DNA of 64,000 bases. It comes from Phytophthora sp. 'mugwort' (Eukaryota; Oomycota; Peronosporomycetes; Peronosporales; Peronosporaceae). Shown piece after piece: positions 1 through 12,504 of this stretch; the first letter of the stretch is position 1; each line of letters begins with the position of its first letter. A program made the position numbers and the translations under genes. Location: the NCBI GenBank assembly GCA_033558025.1, contig JAUCEF010000004.1:1984001-2048000 (forward strand). The letters run 5' to 3'. Under the pieces are notes generated by a model, which saw only the letters and a list, made by a program, of their open reading frames with translations, made no database searches and was not told the origin of the DNA.

Positions 1-1866
1 CCTGTCCCGAATGGTTTCCAGGGCGAACCTCGGGTATGCCATACTTGAAATTCACGGGATGTATTCCACCAAATAGGGCTGAACAAAGCATACTGAAGCG
101 TTTTTACCCTACTGCAGCAAATGGAGGGCCTACTTGGCCATTTGAGTCGTTTCCAATCCTTCAATATTTGACGCCACCACGTTGGTAGCATAGTTGCTCT
201 CCATCCAGCCGGACGGGGAGGGTTTTGAAACAAAAAATCACTAGACCACGGACGTTCAAATACTCCATAACGAAGTCGTAATAGTTCCGCAATAGATCGG
301 TACTCTACCAATGCGTTATCCATGTTGTGTCCATACATCACATGCGCGAGTTGTTGGAGAAGAAGAAAACGCTGCCTACGGATGCTGGTCATAATTATTG
401 TACCCCAATTCGGTCAGCCTCTCGCGGCTGGGTAGCCAGATCTTTCCGAACAAATACCAACGCGGTTATACAATATGTACCTAGTCACGACACTTTGCCA
501 CCACTAATGAACCGGACCGGTATATTCATCCTTGTCGTGAAGTACCAAACCATGGACAGAATGACCGCTTGGAAAATTAGCCGACGCCCCATCAGTGTAC
601 GCGCTCTACCTTTCCAACAAACGAAGGCTAGTCATGAGCTTCTTGTCCAGCGGAGTTGCATATTGTGTTGATGTCTCAAAATTTCCAAACGGAATACCAA
701 GATACTTGACAATATCTCCTGCTTGCAGCGAATGGAGCGGCTCCAATGTTGGAGTCGCCCGATGGTTGTTAAGGCTCATGACGACACTTTTCGAATGATT
801 GAGCATTGCTCCCTAATCCAGCAAATAACAATCAACAAGTTGTAGTTGTTCTCCGAGGTGGAAAACATCTCGAGAAAACAACGGAGTATCATCAGCAAAG
901 AAAGCTACGGGAATCGATAAAGACGCATCAATCACAACGCCCAGCTCTCTTCTGGCTCGTAGTAAATTTCCTAGCGGTTCGAGTGATAGTGCAAATAGGT
1001 ATGGTGACAAAGGGTCCCCATGCTTAACGCCCCGAGATGGCGCTAGTGGATCAAGCGCCCATCCATTGATCATCAGAGAGCACATTGAACCATTGCAGAG
1101 TAGTCGAATCCAAGCAAGGAAATTTGATCCGAAACCTTGTCGCTCCATCACCTTGAACAAGTAACCACGGTTGACACGATCGTATGCTTTCGCAAAATCA
1201 AGAACAGCCGCAACCGCTTTACCACCACGACTACTAATTAAATGCTGAAGATCGCGCACCAATATTACTTGATGATGGATTGACCGTCCTGGTATAAAAC
1301 CTTTCTGGTCAGGATGCACTAATGTAGCAATGAAAGTTTCAGTCGATATGCTAACAACCGAGACAGCACTTTGACTTCCACGGGGATCAACGTAATAGGT
1401 CGGAAATTACCCGGGTCCGCACGATTTCCTTTCTTGGACAAAAGTGCCACAGAAGAATGGCGCTGATGCGGCAACAATTCATTTGGTAACGAAAAACTAT
1501 GAGCAAAATTTCACCAGATACTTTCGGATCCACTTGGTAAAATGCCGCTATAAAACCATCAGGACCTGGTGCTGAGTACGACCGCATCGTCCGCATTGAC
1601 GCAGCCAATTCATCAACCGTTTGCTCATTATCTAAACTGTTCTTGGCTCCAAATTGAGCTTGCGGTCAATCGAGTCTAGCAAGCGATGCTGCGCAGCTTC
1701 ATCAAGTTCGGATTTCCTTCGGTATACCGCGTGTCACCAAAACTCTTGCCCCAGTGATCCTGGAAACCCTGATTAAATGTCAGTTGGATCGCTAGACACG
1801 GTACCATCAGCCCATTGATCGAATCAAACAGAGTATGACGAAGTTTGTAGCGTGCTGCGCGAAAGA

Positions 1867-2006
1867 AAATGACGAGCTCCGTTCTGCTGTCGTCACTGCC
1901 TGCTCAAACCCAACTCCATTCCGAAAAAAAAAGCTTGAAAAAAAAGTTTCGGAATGCAGCTGGGTTTGAGCAGACAGTGACGACAACAGAACGGAGTTAG
2001 TCATTT
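1867..2006. repeat. Fold-back (MITE-like) insertion in the LINE
   Basis: Two arms of about 58 bp pair almost perfectly around a short A-rich centre. The left arm starts AATGACGAGCTCCGTTC and the right arm ends GAACGGAGTTAGTCATT. It interrupts the LINE reading frame, so it is a later insertion. No open frame lies inside. Confidence 0.75.
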
Positions 2007-2665
2007 TTTTGACCATTCGTTTTTACACAGTGTACCGCTGTCTGGCAAAGTATAAATCGATTTCAGCTTGTTCATCAGCATCATCACGGGCGACGACCAC
2101 TGTACACTCTTCAAGTTGTTGACGAGCGAGTGCTAATTCAGATGCAGCTCCATTTTTCATATTTTTCTGATATTTCTTCAGAGCCTTTAAGTTTTTGCTT
2201 CCAAGATCTCCAGACAATCCCAGGATTCGATGTCCGTAGAACCGAAAATAGTGTCCGCGCTTCCTGTTGGATGCCAGCACGAAGCTCCGATATTCGAAGA
2301 AGCCAGTCAGGCAATGGCCAAAAACCTGGACCAGATGGATGGTGCCACGATGTAAGCTCAACATGATGAGCTAGATGATCACTTCCTTCCCACACATCAT
2401 ATCTAGAATCATGGTAGGATGAAGAAATCAACATATCCGATACAATATATAATCTATACGATTTCGTCTTCGGATAGGACCAGAAAAGACTATCTTCTCT
2501 GGGTGATGAAGTCTCCAAGCATCAACGACGTTAAGTTCCAGCAGCCACGATATCAAAATACTCCTGCTGGAATCAGGTCGAGGATGATTCAACACAGCAT
2601 CCTTGTCTGGTTCCACAGCCAAGTTCAGATCTCCTCACACGATGTGTATTGCGTTTTCATTACAG

Positions 2666-2752
2666 CGCGAAAAACACTGTTCGAACACCTGCCAATAACA
2701 AAATTTGTTACAACAAAATTTGTTGGCAGGTGTTCGAACAGTGTGTTTCGCG
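2666..2752. repeat. Short fold-back insertion in the LINE endonuclease
   Basis: An 87-bp inverted repeat with arms around CACTGTTCGAACACCTGCCAA and its complement, and a loop of ACAAAATTTGTT repeats. It cuts the LINE endonuclease frame just after the YAPND block. It is unrelated in sequence to the fold-back at 1867-2006. Confidence 0.75.
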
Positions 2753-3129
2753 ATGCAGCATCATTAGGTGCATATATATTGTGGATATAGCATGTCTTCC
2801 CACCCCAGCGTAGTCGGACAAGCAAATAACGACTAGGAACTGTTGCAGAGGAAATAACTGCTGCTGTCTCCACGCCAGGACAGGATCCATGATTCACTGT
2901 TGCAACTCCCCCACTTCTTGAAAACAACGTCGCCGAGATTCTCCATTTTTATCCGAGAAAATAGTCTTCCACCGAAGCATTGGTCCACCAGGTAACCAAA
3001 TCGTTTTGCTTGTCTACGATCTCGAAATCACGTTTCTTGAATATATGAAAAATAAAAAAGCTTGAGGTGCGTAGAGATTAGCGAGTAGCCACCTTCTTTC
3101 ACTCCATGCACATTCCAGGTCAGTACCTT

Positions 3130-4850
3130 ACAGGATTGACCGATTTCTGGTGTCACAACCAGCTTAGTTTCTAGAATCCGCTGTCATACTAGAGAAAAGC
3201 ATATCTAGTGATAGCGTCGGCAGTTTCTCAGGTGACACCCTGCTGTTACCCAGTGCAGTGATAGCCTTCAAAACGTCACTGGGGAAAGTGCTATTTCCTA
3301 CATCTTGGACATCAATTGACGGCCAAGAAGCGATCGCATCAATTTCAATATCATTCCGTCAGAGAGGAGACGGCCCTTTTCATAAGGAAGCCCTTCATCA
3401 GTTTCTCCAACAAGATAGTGTAGCCATTTACTCGATCAAAGATGAACGGACAGGTGCTTATGACCAGCAGTTTAAATGCACTGAGCCCACGTAATGTGTC
3501 CCATTGACTTTTGATGTGGGCCGGCTGTAGTTCCCGAGCAGCAGTCAAAACTCGTACGTAGTCCGATCGCGATTTGCCCAGGGGAAAGTTTGATGGAACA
3601 ACTCGTTGGTGAAACGATACGCCATTCTCGGCATCCCCTTTGAGGCCAGGATGCGGTCAAGCACGTGAATGTCAGCAATGTCCTTCATGTCGTTGCCTTC
3701 TGGCCTTCTGAAGCCAGATCACAGCAAAATGGATTGGACCACCTGATTCATGTTCTTGGACTCATGCAAGAGCTTCTTAGCGGGGCCTATGTGTTGTATG
3801 TTTTGAATGAGGCGGTCCTCATGAGATTCTAGACAAGTCTACTGTGCCGAGACCAGGATTTCTTCGTCCGGTTTGAGGTTTGCGATCGAACGCTTGTTGA
3901 GGTCCGTTGCGCGTCTTTTAGTCGGCAGCGGCTCTTGAGGTTCAGGGGCCGTGCTAGTGCGAACCAACTGAGGAGTGATGAGGACATCAGACGCATACCC
4001 TCCGGAACTTCCGGTTAAAAGGTTTCAAAGCTGCATTCCATCGTATCGAGGGGTGCAAAAGGGTTTGCATCTGCGAAGACGACTCGCTTCGCTTAAATCC
4101 TGATTCAGGATGATGCAGCATATCCACATCTTCATCGCTTGGAGCAGATTCCATTTCCATGTCCGATTGTTCTTCAATTGTCAATTGAGAACCGTGGTCG
4201 TGTAAAACGGGTCCTGAAGAGGATGTCAACCAGCCGCATAAGGTGTCTGCATTCTCGAACGAACGGACGCTTGGCGAGATGCCATGCGGGGGCGGCAGCT
4301 CTTGCGTCGCAGACGTAGGAAAATCGCTTGGCGCGACTGGGTGTCGATCTGGCATGGCGATATGATCATCATGGGTTGAGTTGATGGGGTTGTCTACAGC
4401 TTGCGCAGTGTCGCGTTGCTTATTGTGAAGACGGTCACTTTCGGAGGGAAGCACTATTGCATACGGCGACTGCCTAAAGCCAGTAGCTCGCTCGAGTGTC
4501 GCAACAGAGCGTTTTCCTCGCGTCGAACAAAAGTGTCCACCATACGCTAATTGGTTTGTCACGAATCCACGCACTTTCAAACACGAAGGGGGGCATTTTT
4601 TGGCCGAAGTAGAAGCGCCACGTTGGCATGGCCACCTGAGCCTCCAGTACTGACATCACGTGGTGTCCAAAACAATGGTCGTGCTCCAATCGCTGACAGT
4701 CCCATGAAGAGCTGGTTAGCCACTTCAGACGTACGAATGCCTGAAATGTCCAGGTAGAACTTGTCGATGAAGGGTAGTTGGCGCTTGATAGTGAACTTGC
4801 GGCCAAGAATGTGCCATCGATGCCATTGTTCACGAAGGGAGGGTTAGGGT
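3130..4850 (-). pseudogene. Probable LINE ORF1 region, decayed
   Basis: Upstream of the LINE ORF2 on the same strand, two overlapping frames (4474-4833 and 3987-4580) read as parts of one protein of unknown fold. The first contains a Trp/Phe-rich stretch (WRFYFGQKMPPFVFESAW); the second is an acidic, Ser/Pro-rich low-complexity region. I see no zinc knuckle. Position and strand suggest LINE ORF1, but no motif proves it, and it could be an unrelated decayed gene. Confidence 0.4.
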
Positions 4851-4923
4851 TCGTCTTTAGCGGTAGCTAGCAAAAACGATTTTTTTTATTATCACCCGCC
4901 GCCGTACCGACCAGCGCCAGACA

Positions 4924-5543
4924 GACCTAGTAGCAGTAGTAGTAGATCAAGATGAGGAACTAGAACTCGTTCTTCCCGAGGTGAACAGGCAAAACAACCA
5001 TCTAGAAAATACCGCTACCTGGTGCCGCAATTAAAAGTAACGTTTATGGATGGAACAGCATTTCGGCAGGTTTACTCTGCTGACGAAACTCTTTTGTTGT
5101 TCTGATGAGGCATTAGAGCAAAGCTCTTATGTAGTTTAGTAGACCTCTACACACGAGCTCGCAAGCACAGCGCTCGTGAAAGTCGCGTGGTGTGACTTTA
5201 ATAACCCAAATGAAAACTGATTTAAGACAATTTTTCGCCCAAAACGTCTAAGGTACAGTATAGGACGCAAATAGTCTACGGGTCAAGGACGTAGTACTTG
5301 CCGCCGATAATTCGGGAGTTTAATATGCTCAATAGTGTCTTGATCATGCGGTCTACACACTATCATCAGAACGAGAAACAAAAACAGTTGTTTGTTTTGA
5401 ATAAAGCAAGGAACATGATACATCACAAACGTCGGCTGTAATTGTCAATTAATTTCCACGGAAAGAGGATCAACAAAATTTCGTTGGCCTCATGAGCTAG
5501 TAGCATCATTCCCGATAAGTTTCTTGTTTTAGCTAGTCATTGG
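4924..5543. repeat. 620-bp long direct repeat, copy 1
   Basis: This block recurs almost base for base at 6980-7598, with a few substitutions and one or two single-base indels. It starts GACCTAGTAG and ends AGCTAGTCATTGG. It contains no long open frame and lacks clear TG...CA ends, so LTR status is possible but unproven. Just left of it, 4905-4920 reads as a short remnant of the Gly-rich gene tail, encoding GAGRYGGG on the minus strand. Confidence 0.85.
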
Positions 5544-5678
5544 CCACCGAAAACCAAATTCAGAACTTCATAACGAAAGGAAGCATGTATAGTAAGCTAA
5601 CCCTACGACGTCGATCTACCCTCGGCCACGATGTAAGCTGCTAGCCATTTGAGGTAATCCGAGGTTACTTGAATCCAT

Positions 5679-6125
5679 CTAGCAATAGTATAGACCACCG
5701 AAAGGAATGCCCAGACCACACCCACCGCCGTACAGACCAGCGCCGAACAGGTTCCAGTAACCCAACGGATACGCCCAGCCAGGGTAGCCGCCGTGCAAGA
5801 AGCCGAAGCGGTAGGGGCCAAAGCCACCCCAACCGCCCCATCCACCCCAACCGCCGAGTCCCCAACCGCCGAGTCCCCATCCGCCAAGGCCCAAACCGAG
5901 CTGCTCCTTGTCGTCGTCCTTGTGGGCTTCCTTCGCGATGGTTGTAGCAGCTCCAGCAGGAGGGTCGATCTGCTCTGCAGTTCCAATCAGCGTGACACCG
6001 TCGGGTAACGCAGACGCTTGAACCTTTTCGAGAGCTTCGGTCGGAGTCTTGACGACAGGTTGGTCAGCAGCGGCGACAGTACCGAGAATGGCCATCATGG
6101 CGACGAGGAAGACGCTGAACTTCAT
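5679..6125 (-). CDS. Small secreted Gly/Trp-rich protein
   Basis: A 148-aa protein with a clear signal peptide (MKFSVFLVAMMAILGTVAAA, cleavage likely after residue 19 or 20). A polar segment with a KTPTEALEKV helix follows, then GLGGWG repeats from about residue 78 and a Gly/Tyr/Phe-rich C-terminus ending YYC. It is probably an extracellular structural or cell-surface protein, as in other Gly-rich secreted proteins; no enzyme motif is present. It is divergent from the gene at 6438, with 312 bp between them, and the pair is bracketed by the 620-bp repeats. The frame is intact and GC-rich, so it is probably expressed. Function unknown. Confidence 0.75.
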   Translation of the reverse strand: MKFSVFLVAMMAILGTVAAADQPVVKTPTEALEKVQASALPDGVTLIGTAEQIDPPAGAATTIAKEAHKDDDKEQLGLGLGGWGLGGWGLGGWGGWGGWGGFGPYRFGFLHGGYPGWAYPLGYWNLFGAGLYGGGCGLGIPFGGLYYC

Positions 6126-6405
6126 GGCTGTGATGGTGGTGTTGATTCTCGACTTGTTATGTTGGCAACAAATGGAGTTGTGGCTGTTCTAAGATTCCAC
6201 CTCCAAGGGAAGTTAAATCCTTCATCCAAGCGAACAAAATACCCGCGAAATCGAGGACTTTTCTTGCACTACATAAATGTTCGAGTTGGCGGCACTCAAT
6301 CAATCCTCAAGATTGACGCCGTCTTGGAGAAGACGAAGAAGAGGTTCCATCAAAACCAGCTCTGAACGAACCATTGTGTCACCAGTTCACATAAACCAAC
6401 TTGCC

Positions 6406-6428
6406 TCACTTCGCACAGTTTTTTTTCC
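6406..6428 (+). promoter_or_regulatory. Oomycete Inr+FPR core promoter
   Basis: TCACTTCGCACAGTTTTTTT lies 10-32 bp upstream of the ATG at 6438. It matches the known oomycete initiator plus flanking promoter region: a YCAYTY-type start, a short spacer, then a CA-T-run. This supports the ATG at 6438 and an oomycete origin. Confidence 0.65.
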
Positions 6429-6437
6429 GCAACGAAC

Positions 6438-6692
6438 ATGAAGCTCACTACTTTCGTCGTCACCGCCCTCGTCGCTGGTGCCGGCGTCGCTACCGCTGCC
6501 GGTCCGTCTGCACTGAGAGCTCTCGCAGCGGCTGACACGCCCAGCTTTGCTGTTCCTGTCGACAAGGAGAGCGCGGACGCCGAGAACGGCAAGAAGGAGT
6601 GGTGGCACAAGGGTTTCCCGGGATGGGGGGGCTACGGATGGGGACCATGGGGACGCTGGGGTGGCTTCGGCGGCATTGGCTACGGCTGGTAA
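6438..6692 (+). CDS. Small secreted Gly/Trp-rich protein
   Basis: An 84-aa protein with a signal peptide (residues 1 to about 20, MKLTTFVVTALVAGAGVATA), a short acidic/Lys linker and a C-terminal Trp/Gly-rich block (GWGGYGWGPWGRWGG). It shares composition and layout with its divergent neighbour at 5679-6125, so the two may descend from one gene. The start is fixed by the Inr+FPR element 10 bp upstream. Function is unknown; a cell-wall or surface role is a guess from composition only. Confidence 0.75.
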   Translation: MKLTTFVVTALVAGAGVATAAGPSALRALAAADTPSFAVPVDKESADAENGKKEWWHKGFPGWGGYGWGPWGRWGGFGGIGYGW

Positions 6693-6979
6693 TCGCTGGT
6701 GACGGAGTGCACGGGTCGATCGACCATTGCTTTCCAAACTTGAATCAATTCCAACTTCCTCGACTTCCGTTATCGTGTGATATCACTAGTTAGGGCTGAA
6801 CATGCACCAGTATTTCGAATGCAGGTTAAGTTGTGTCTGCTTATGCGCACATTTTTGTAATTCTGGTCCAATAGGGATTTCGGGCCATTTTTAGGATGTT
6901 TGACCTTTTTGAAGCATCACCCCAATGTTTGTACACGTGTTAGTTGAGGTGCGGGAGTCGCTGTAATGGGGGTGAGGTC

Positions 6980-7598
6980 GACCTAGTAGTAGTAGTAGTA
7001 GAGCAAGATGAGGAACTAGAACTCGTTCTTCCCGAGGTGAACAGGCAAAACAACCATCTAGAAAATACCGCTACCTGGTGCCGCAATTAAAAGTAACGTT
7101 TATGGATGGAACAGCATTTCGGCAGGTTTACTCTGCTGACGAAACTCTTTTGTTGTTCTGATGAGGCATTAGAGTAAAGCTCTTATGCAGTTTAGTAGAC
7201 CTTCACACACGAGCTCGCAAGCACAGCGCTCGTGAAAGTCGCGTGGTGTGACTTTAATAACCCAAATGAAAACTGATTTAAGACAATTTTTCGCCCAAAA
7301 CGTCTAAGGTACAGTATAGGACGCAAATAGTCTACGGGTCAAGGACGTAGTACTTGCCGCCGATATTCGGGAGTTTAATATGCTCAATAGTGTCTTGATC
7401 ATGCGGTCTACACACTATCATCAGAACGAGAAACAAAAACAGTTGTTTGTTTTGAATAATGCAAGGAACATGATACATCACAAACGTCGGCTGTAATTGT
7501 CAATTAAGTTCCACGGAAAGAGGATCAACAAAACTTCGTTGGCCTCATGAGCTAGTAGCATCATTCCCGATAAGTTTCTTGTTTTAGCTAGTCATTGG
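6980..7598. repeat. 620-bp long direct repeat, copy 2
   Basis: Near-identical to 4924-5543 and in the same orientation. The next base begins a Gypsy pol fragment, so the right border coincides with an abrupt junction. The two copies and the 1436 bp between them (5544-6979) could be an LTR pair around captured host DNA, or a segmental duplication. Confidence 0.85.
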
Positions 7599-9589
7599 GT
7601 CTGGTGATCAGACAAGTACGAGGCGAGATCGACTGTAAGGCACCCGTATTGACGCTGTTGAGGCAGAAGGCTTTGGATCGGCTCAAGGTCTGGCCAGACT
7701 ACGAACTGCTACACTGAAGCGCGACTGGAATGCTAGTGCGGTTAGTTTAGCCAGCGCTGCGCTGCAGCGGCAGCAAGGAGTTATCGTCAACGAGGTGAAG
7801 GCGTATCAGGATCTGGTCACGCTGAATCGTCTGGATGAGATCCTAATGATCAGATGGGAAGACACCGTGGCGCGGATCTCGCCAGTATCTACCCGATCAG
7901 GGACCAGATCCGTGTACCGACCGACAGTTTTGGACGAGGTTTTTGTGAGAGATCTCCGTGTCGATCGTTTCCGACAGGCCAAGACGAGGGAGTGTGGATA
8001 GCAAGTTTGAAGAAGGATCCGACTGGAGATGTGACCGATCTCACACAAGATCAGGCTAGACTGTGTGGCAAAATAGCGTCGGACTATGACGGTCGACGAC
8101 AATGATCTGCTGTTCTACTGTCCGCCTACGAAGAGATCGGAAGTAGATCGGGACGGATTGAAGAGGCTGGTCGCGCCCGAGATAGTTCACCTTGATATCT
8201 TGCGTCACTATCATGCGAGCGTTGAAGGTGGACATCAAGGGATTGGCCGTACCTATCAACGGATCAGGGATCATTTCCACTGGAGAGGTTTATATCGCAG
8301 CGTGCAGAGATATGTGGGTGAATGTGTAGACTGCGAAACTGTAAAGGGTCGCCCCACGATCAGAGGAGAATCGCCTGGGAATCTCCGGGCGGCATATCCT
8401 TTTCAGATCATTGCAGTGGATCACATACCCGCGCTGCCGAGGTCGTTCAAGGGCAACACTGAGCTACTGATCTGGGTAGATCTGTTCAGAGGATATGTGA
8501 TCGCGAAGGCAAGTGCGTCTAGAACGGCCCAGACGATCGCCGAGTCGTATGAAGAGTGTGTCTTCCGAAGAATTGGTGCTAGCGAGGCGATCCGCCACGA
8601 TCTAGAACCCGGGTTCATGTTTAACTTCTTCCGAGCGTTTACCAATATCCTCGGACAGCGACAGAGGGCGACGATGGCGTATCGACCACAAGCAAACGGA
8701 ACAGCGGAACGGATGGTACAGACCATAAGTCGAGCTTTGAAAGTATTCTTTGTGCTTTGTATGTTCAAGATCTCAACCAGCAGGATTGGGATGAGTACGC
8801 GGAGCGACTGACGTTTGCGATCAACACAGTCCAAGATCGAGTGCGAGGGGATACACCGTTCTACCTAGTACACGGATGGGACCCCAGATCGACGTTGGAA
8901 GCCACAATACCTTTGGGCAATACTCGCACCCGAGATCGAGATCCTAGTGGATGTATCAAATCCAGCGTTATTACACGACGGCAAGGAAACAAGTCAATGT
9001 CAAGCTGAAGGAGGCGATTCAGATCGAGCCGATCGGCATAATGAAGAGGCCTACCTACATCAGATCGAAGCCAGATCTCAAGTTTGGCTGCATCTGGATC
9101 GCGTGAAGGAAGGATATGCGCGTAAGCTAGCACATCTGTGGTATGGTCCGTTCCGAGTTGCAAAGAAGATCAACGAATACTCACTGCGCCTCGAGGTGAC
9201 CGGAACGGAGTATCGACTCTTTCCGATTGTACATGTGTCCAAGTTGAAGTTGGTCAAGGAATTCCCAGATTGGCCACAAATCGAGTTGACTGTACCAGTC
9301 TCGGATCGACTAGATTTTGGCGAACTCTGTTGCCCGAAGATAGCTGGACGCCGGATCTAGAGGCAGACGAATACGAAGTGGAGAAGATCACTGATCTGAG
9401 GACAGGTAGAAAACTCTGTATGGACGGATCTATCAGAAATTTATGGTACATTGGAAAGGATGTGCAGACCCAAGCTGGGTAGATAAAGCCGATCTCAACT
9501 GCGAAGCACTCCTTCACGATTTCATTCGGGGACAGGCTAACCGGAATCGTTTCGGTGCGATGCAGTCCCACGAGGAATAGTGAGATCGA
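7599..9589 (+). pseudogene. Gypsy retrotransposon pol 3' part: RNase H end, integrase, chromodomain
   Basis: The reading starts abruptly in the end of RNase H (KRDWNASAVSLASAALQ near 7716-7770). Integrase follows: zinc-binding HYHASVEGGHQG and CVDC at 8205-8335, the DDE core with VDHIP (about 8415), RHDLEPG (about 8590) and NGTAERMV (about 8695), then HLWYGPFRV and HVSKLKL of the SH3-like tail. A chromodomain start (YEVEKITDLRTGRK) follows near 9372, and the frame ends about 9588. At least three frameshifts interrupt it. The 5' half (gag to RT) is absent, so the copy is truncated and dead. Chromodomain presence places it near chromoviruses. Confidence 0.85.
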
Positions 9590-10020
9590 GGGGATCGCGG
9601 CGAGTTGGTCACCGCGATGACGGATCGGAAGAAGGATCTATGGGAAGGCCATAGATCGGAGGAAACCGATGATGTATGTGACGTTATGCATGTAAATCTG
9701 AATGAAATTTGGAGGAACTGAAGAAGGAAATCCGGATGGGGTAAGCTCCAGATGAAGTAGTAGGACGCACGAAGACCCAAAGCAGTCAAGACGGAAATAA
9801 GTAAGTATGGGATGAAAAGAAAAATGGCTGAGATGAATGCATGGAGACCTACTCATGAACGGCGGCTTCACACGAAATTGTCGTAATGGAAGACCAGAGC
9901 CAAGTGTAGAACGAACCGAATCCAAGGTCGAACGTGTTCCGAAGTCGACCGATCCGGTACGCCGGATCTTCCATAGGCCGATCACGAAATTGGTTGCGCC
10001 AGGGATCGGCGGTGTCAGCT
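9590..10020. other. Interval without a recognisable gene
   Basis: This lies between the integrase stop and the antisense frames of the same Gypsy element. It has GATCGG-rich composition like the rest of the element. I see no convincing gene. Confidence 0.5.
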
Positions 10021-12504
10021 TCACGTAGGGCCTCCAGAAGGTAACCAGGTTTCAGCTCGGTGAAGATCGGGGTCAGCAAGGTTGGCTACCCAAGATGCCC
10101 GACCTGGATACCAAGTCCCGTCGTCCATCGTGGTCGGGAGGTGAAGGAAGAAAGGATCGATTAATAGATCCAGATCGGCCCACCGCTCACGCATCATCAG
10201 AGGAAATGAACGGAGCAACGCTCGCCAGCTGTCGCCCGCTTGGATCCGCCTCTGACGACGACCATGATGGTACTGCTCCACCACTGGGTCACGACGTTGT
10301 TCAGCGGTAACCTGGAGATAATGAGTCGTCTCCCAATAAGCTTGGGGATGTCGTCGCTCGGTAGCGAGATAAGAATCCGCGATATGGGCGAGAGTGGTAC
10401 TCGATCTGCGATGGAGCGGCAGATCGAAGGTCAGGGTCTCCTCCAGGTTATCCAACACCTCCCAGGGTCGAGCGTCGATCAAGGCCGTGATGTTTGGACC
10501 AGTAATCAGGTTAGCCAGATATCGGTATCGGCCCCGGGGGCGCGGACTCCTCGCACGCGCCGCGGGAATAGCCAGCCAGAAGGGATCGGGAGCCGGACGG
10601 TCAAGGTGCGCCATGTTATGGCGGTTACTTGAAGCTGACTCAAAGTAATCGCCGGTCACGGATCGGTATCGGCCGAAGTGAGAGCACGAGGCTGATCGTA
10701 TCCAGGCAGTGAGACCTAGGCTGGAAATAGCGGTGGGACCAATTGCCGCCGAAGAGATCCAGGAGGGGTAGCCGGAGGACTTCCGACATCGGATCTAGTG
10801 CAACCTTCAGATCCAGAAGGAGAAGCTGGCGGACTTGGGGAACTAGGCTCACCTTGAACAGCCCATCCCATTTGAGCAGCCTCGGGACTGCCGCGATCAG
10901 AGTGTCCAGGACTCGCCAGTTGACGAGCCGCAGGTGTCTCGTCATGTAGAAAGCCCTCGGGGGTGCCAGGATCGGCTATCTCGATCGGTTGAGAAGCATC
11001 GCCGCCCGGGGGTGTGCCGGATCGACGACGAGCTTCAGAACGAGATCGGGACAAAGCGGCTAAAGCTTGATCATCGCTGTCCTCCTCTTCGTCTTCTTCA
11101 CTTTCACTTGATTCTGGCAGTCCGACTGACAGGGAGCCTCCGTACGGGACGCAACTGAACGTTGTTCGCTGTCGATCCCCGGACCATCGTCGTCGATCTC
11201 TGGCTGAGGCTCGGATTCGGCTAGGGGAGCGACTCCCGCCGAGGCTGAGCTGCCTGAACCTTGCGTCGGGGCAGTCGGAACTACCTGGCGACTAGGAGCA
11301 GGAACGGACCGACTACGCAATGGGCGCTTAGGCGAAGGACCAGGTGGAGAAGGGGAAGTCAACCGGCTGCGTTCCCGTTTACCAGATCGAGGGGGACCAG
11401 ATCCACTAGGGCGCACTAGCAGTACCACCTCGACGAGACGCTCGGTAACCAGAACGACGCCCGTGCCAATTTCGTCTTGGGTCTGACGTAGCCGGTGGTA
11501 AGCGGTCTGAAGATCTGCGATCTGGTTTCCAGCTCACGAATGGTCCGCCGAGACGTACCCAGCTCCACACCTCCATCTTAGAATTGTCAAAGGAGAGTTA
11601 GGTTCGACTCAGCTAACTCGACAGACAGAAGATCATGATACTTAGGGGCGTCAGCAGATTCCGTCGCAGCTGTATCCCGATCACGGATCGCGACTGCGAG
11701 ATCAGACTGTAAAGGAGATTGGCCACGTCGCAGAGTACCGACCTCAGCTTGAAGGCGATCTCGATCGAGTTGGAGCCGATTCCGCTCCGCGCGAAGTTGA
11801 TCATGCTCCCGGACGAGCTTGCCAACAGTAGAGGTGCCGATCGATCGACTCGTGGATGCCGGACCGGCTATCGGAGCAGAAGAAACGACCCGATCGGGCC
11901 TGATCTGGGTTTGGCGGAGTTCGTTCTCCAGCCGCGTCACATTTGCTAAAGCTGCATCCAGTTCCACGCGAAGCCGAGCCGACTGAGTCCCATCGGTGTC
12001 CGATCGGAGCTCTCCGATGTCGCTTGGTCCAGAGCAGCTCAAGTGGAGTCCAGGATAACGCGGTAAGAGTCGAGATCGACACGATTCTCATCCAGTTCTC
12101 TCTCCTGAGTGATGTTCCGGTCGCGTAAGTCGTCGACCTCTTCCTCGCGGAGCTCCAGACGATACGCAAGTTCGTCTCGGCGAGACTCAGCTTCGGAGAG
12201 TTCTTGCTGAACACTGGAGAGACGACCCTCCACGTCTTGGAATCTCAGCGGCCTGCTGACGAAGATGATCGCGGAGATGACGAACGATCGACGGATCTCC
12301 CTGGGATGGGAGAGCGTTGTAGATCTCGGCCCGTAGTCTCCGGATCCCCTCACCTTGGTCGTGTCGGAATTGCTCCAAGGCATGCAGATCGTCAGACATC
12401 TTGAATATGACACGATCCTGGTGCATGCGATCTCGCAGAAGATCGTTACGAGTACCTCGCGTACGACGGATCTGATCTTCCAGGTAGGTCACCTGACGCG
12501 CCAC
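10021..12504 (-). pseudogene. Antisense coiled-coil ORF(s) of the Gypsy element, broken
   Basis: On the strand opposite to pol, a series of open frames reads from about 12504 to 10021. The first parts (12187-12504, 12039-12413, 11587-12042) are long heptad-rich helices (VTYLEDQIRRTR, LRAERNRLQLDRDRLQAEV). A Pro/Ser-rich linker follows (11060-11428), then a 212-aa piece at 10021-10659 with a Trp-rich, basic sequence. Frameshifts separate them. The region sits between integrase and the 3' LTR, where extra, sometimes antisense, ORFs are known in some Gypsy lineages. I recognise no family; a gag-like or envelope role cannot be shown. Confidence 0.5.

Larger units (their letters stand above)
1..3010 (-). 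pseudogene. Decayed LINE (non-LTR retrotransposon) ORF2: endonuclease plus reverse transcriptase
   Basis: The minus strand encodes, in broken frames, a LINE ORF2 read from about 3010 down to the window edge. The endonuclease part is seen at 2430-2925: a strand ending HNIYAPND, then ELNVVDAWRLHHP and RRRNRIDYI, then SDHLAHHVEL near 2390-2420, the terminal SDH of exonuclease-endonuclease-phosphatase domains. The reverse transcriptase follows: SAPGPDGF (about 1545-1570), then 813-1319 with the QKGFIPGRS, LDFAKAYDRV and FADDTPLFS blocks. The last corresponds to the catalytic FADD box. Several frameshifts and two fold-back insertions (1867-2006 and 2666-2752) break it, so it is dead. The 3' end lies outside the window. 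The LINE assignment is firm; the clade is not decided. Confidence 0.8.
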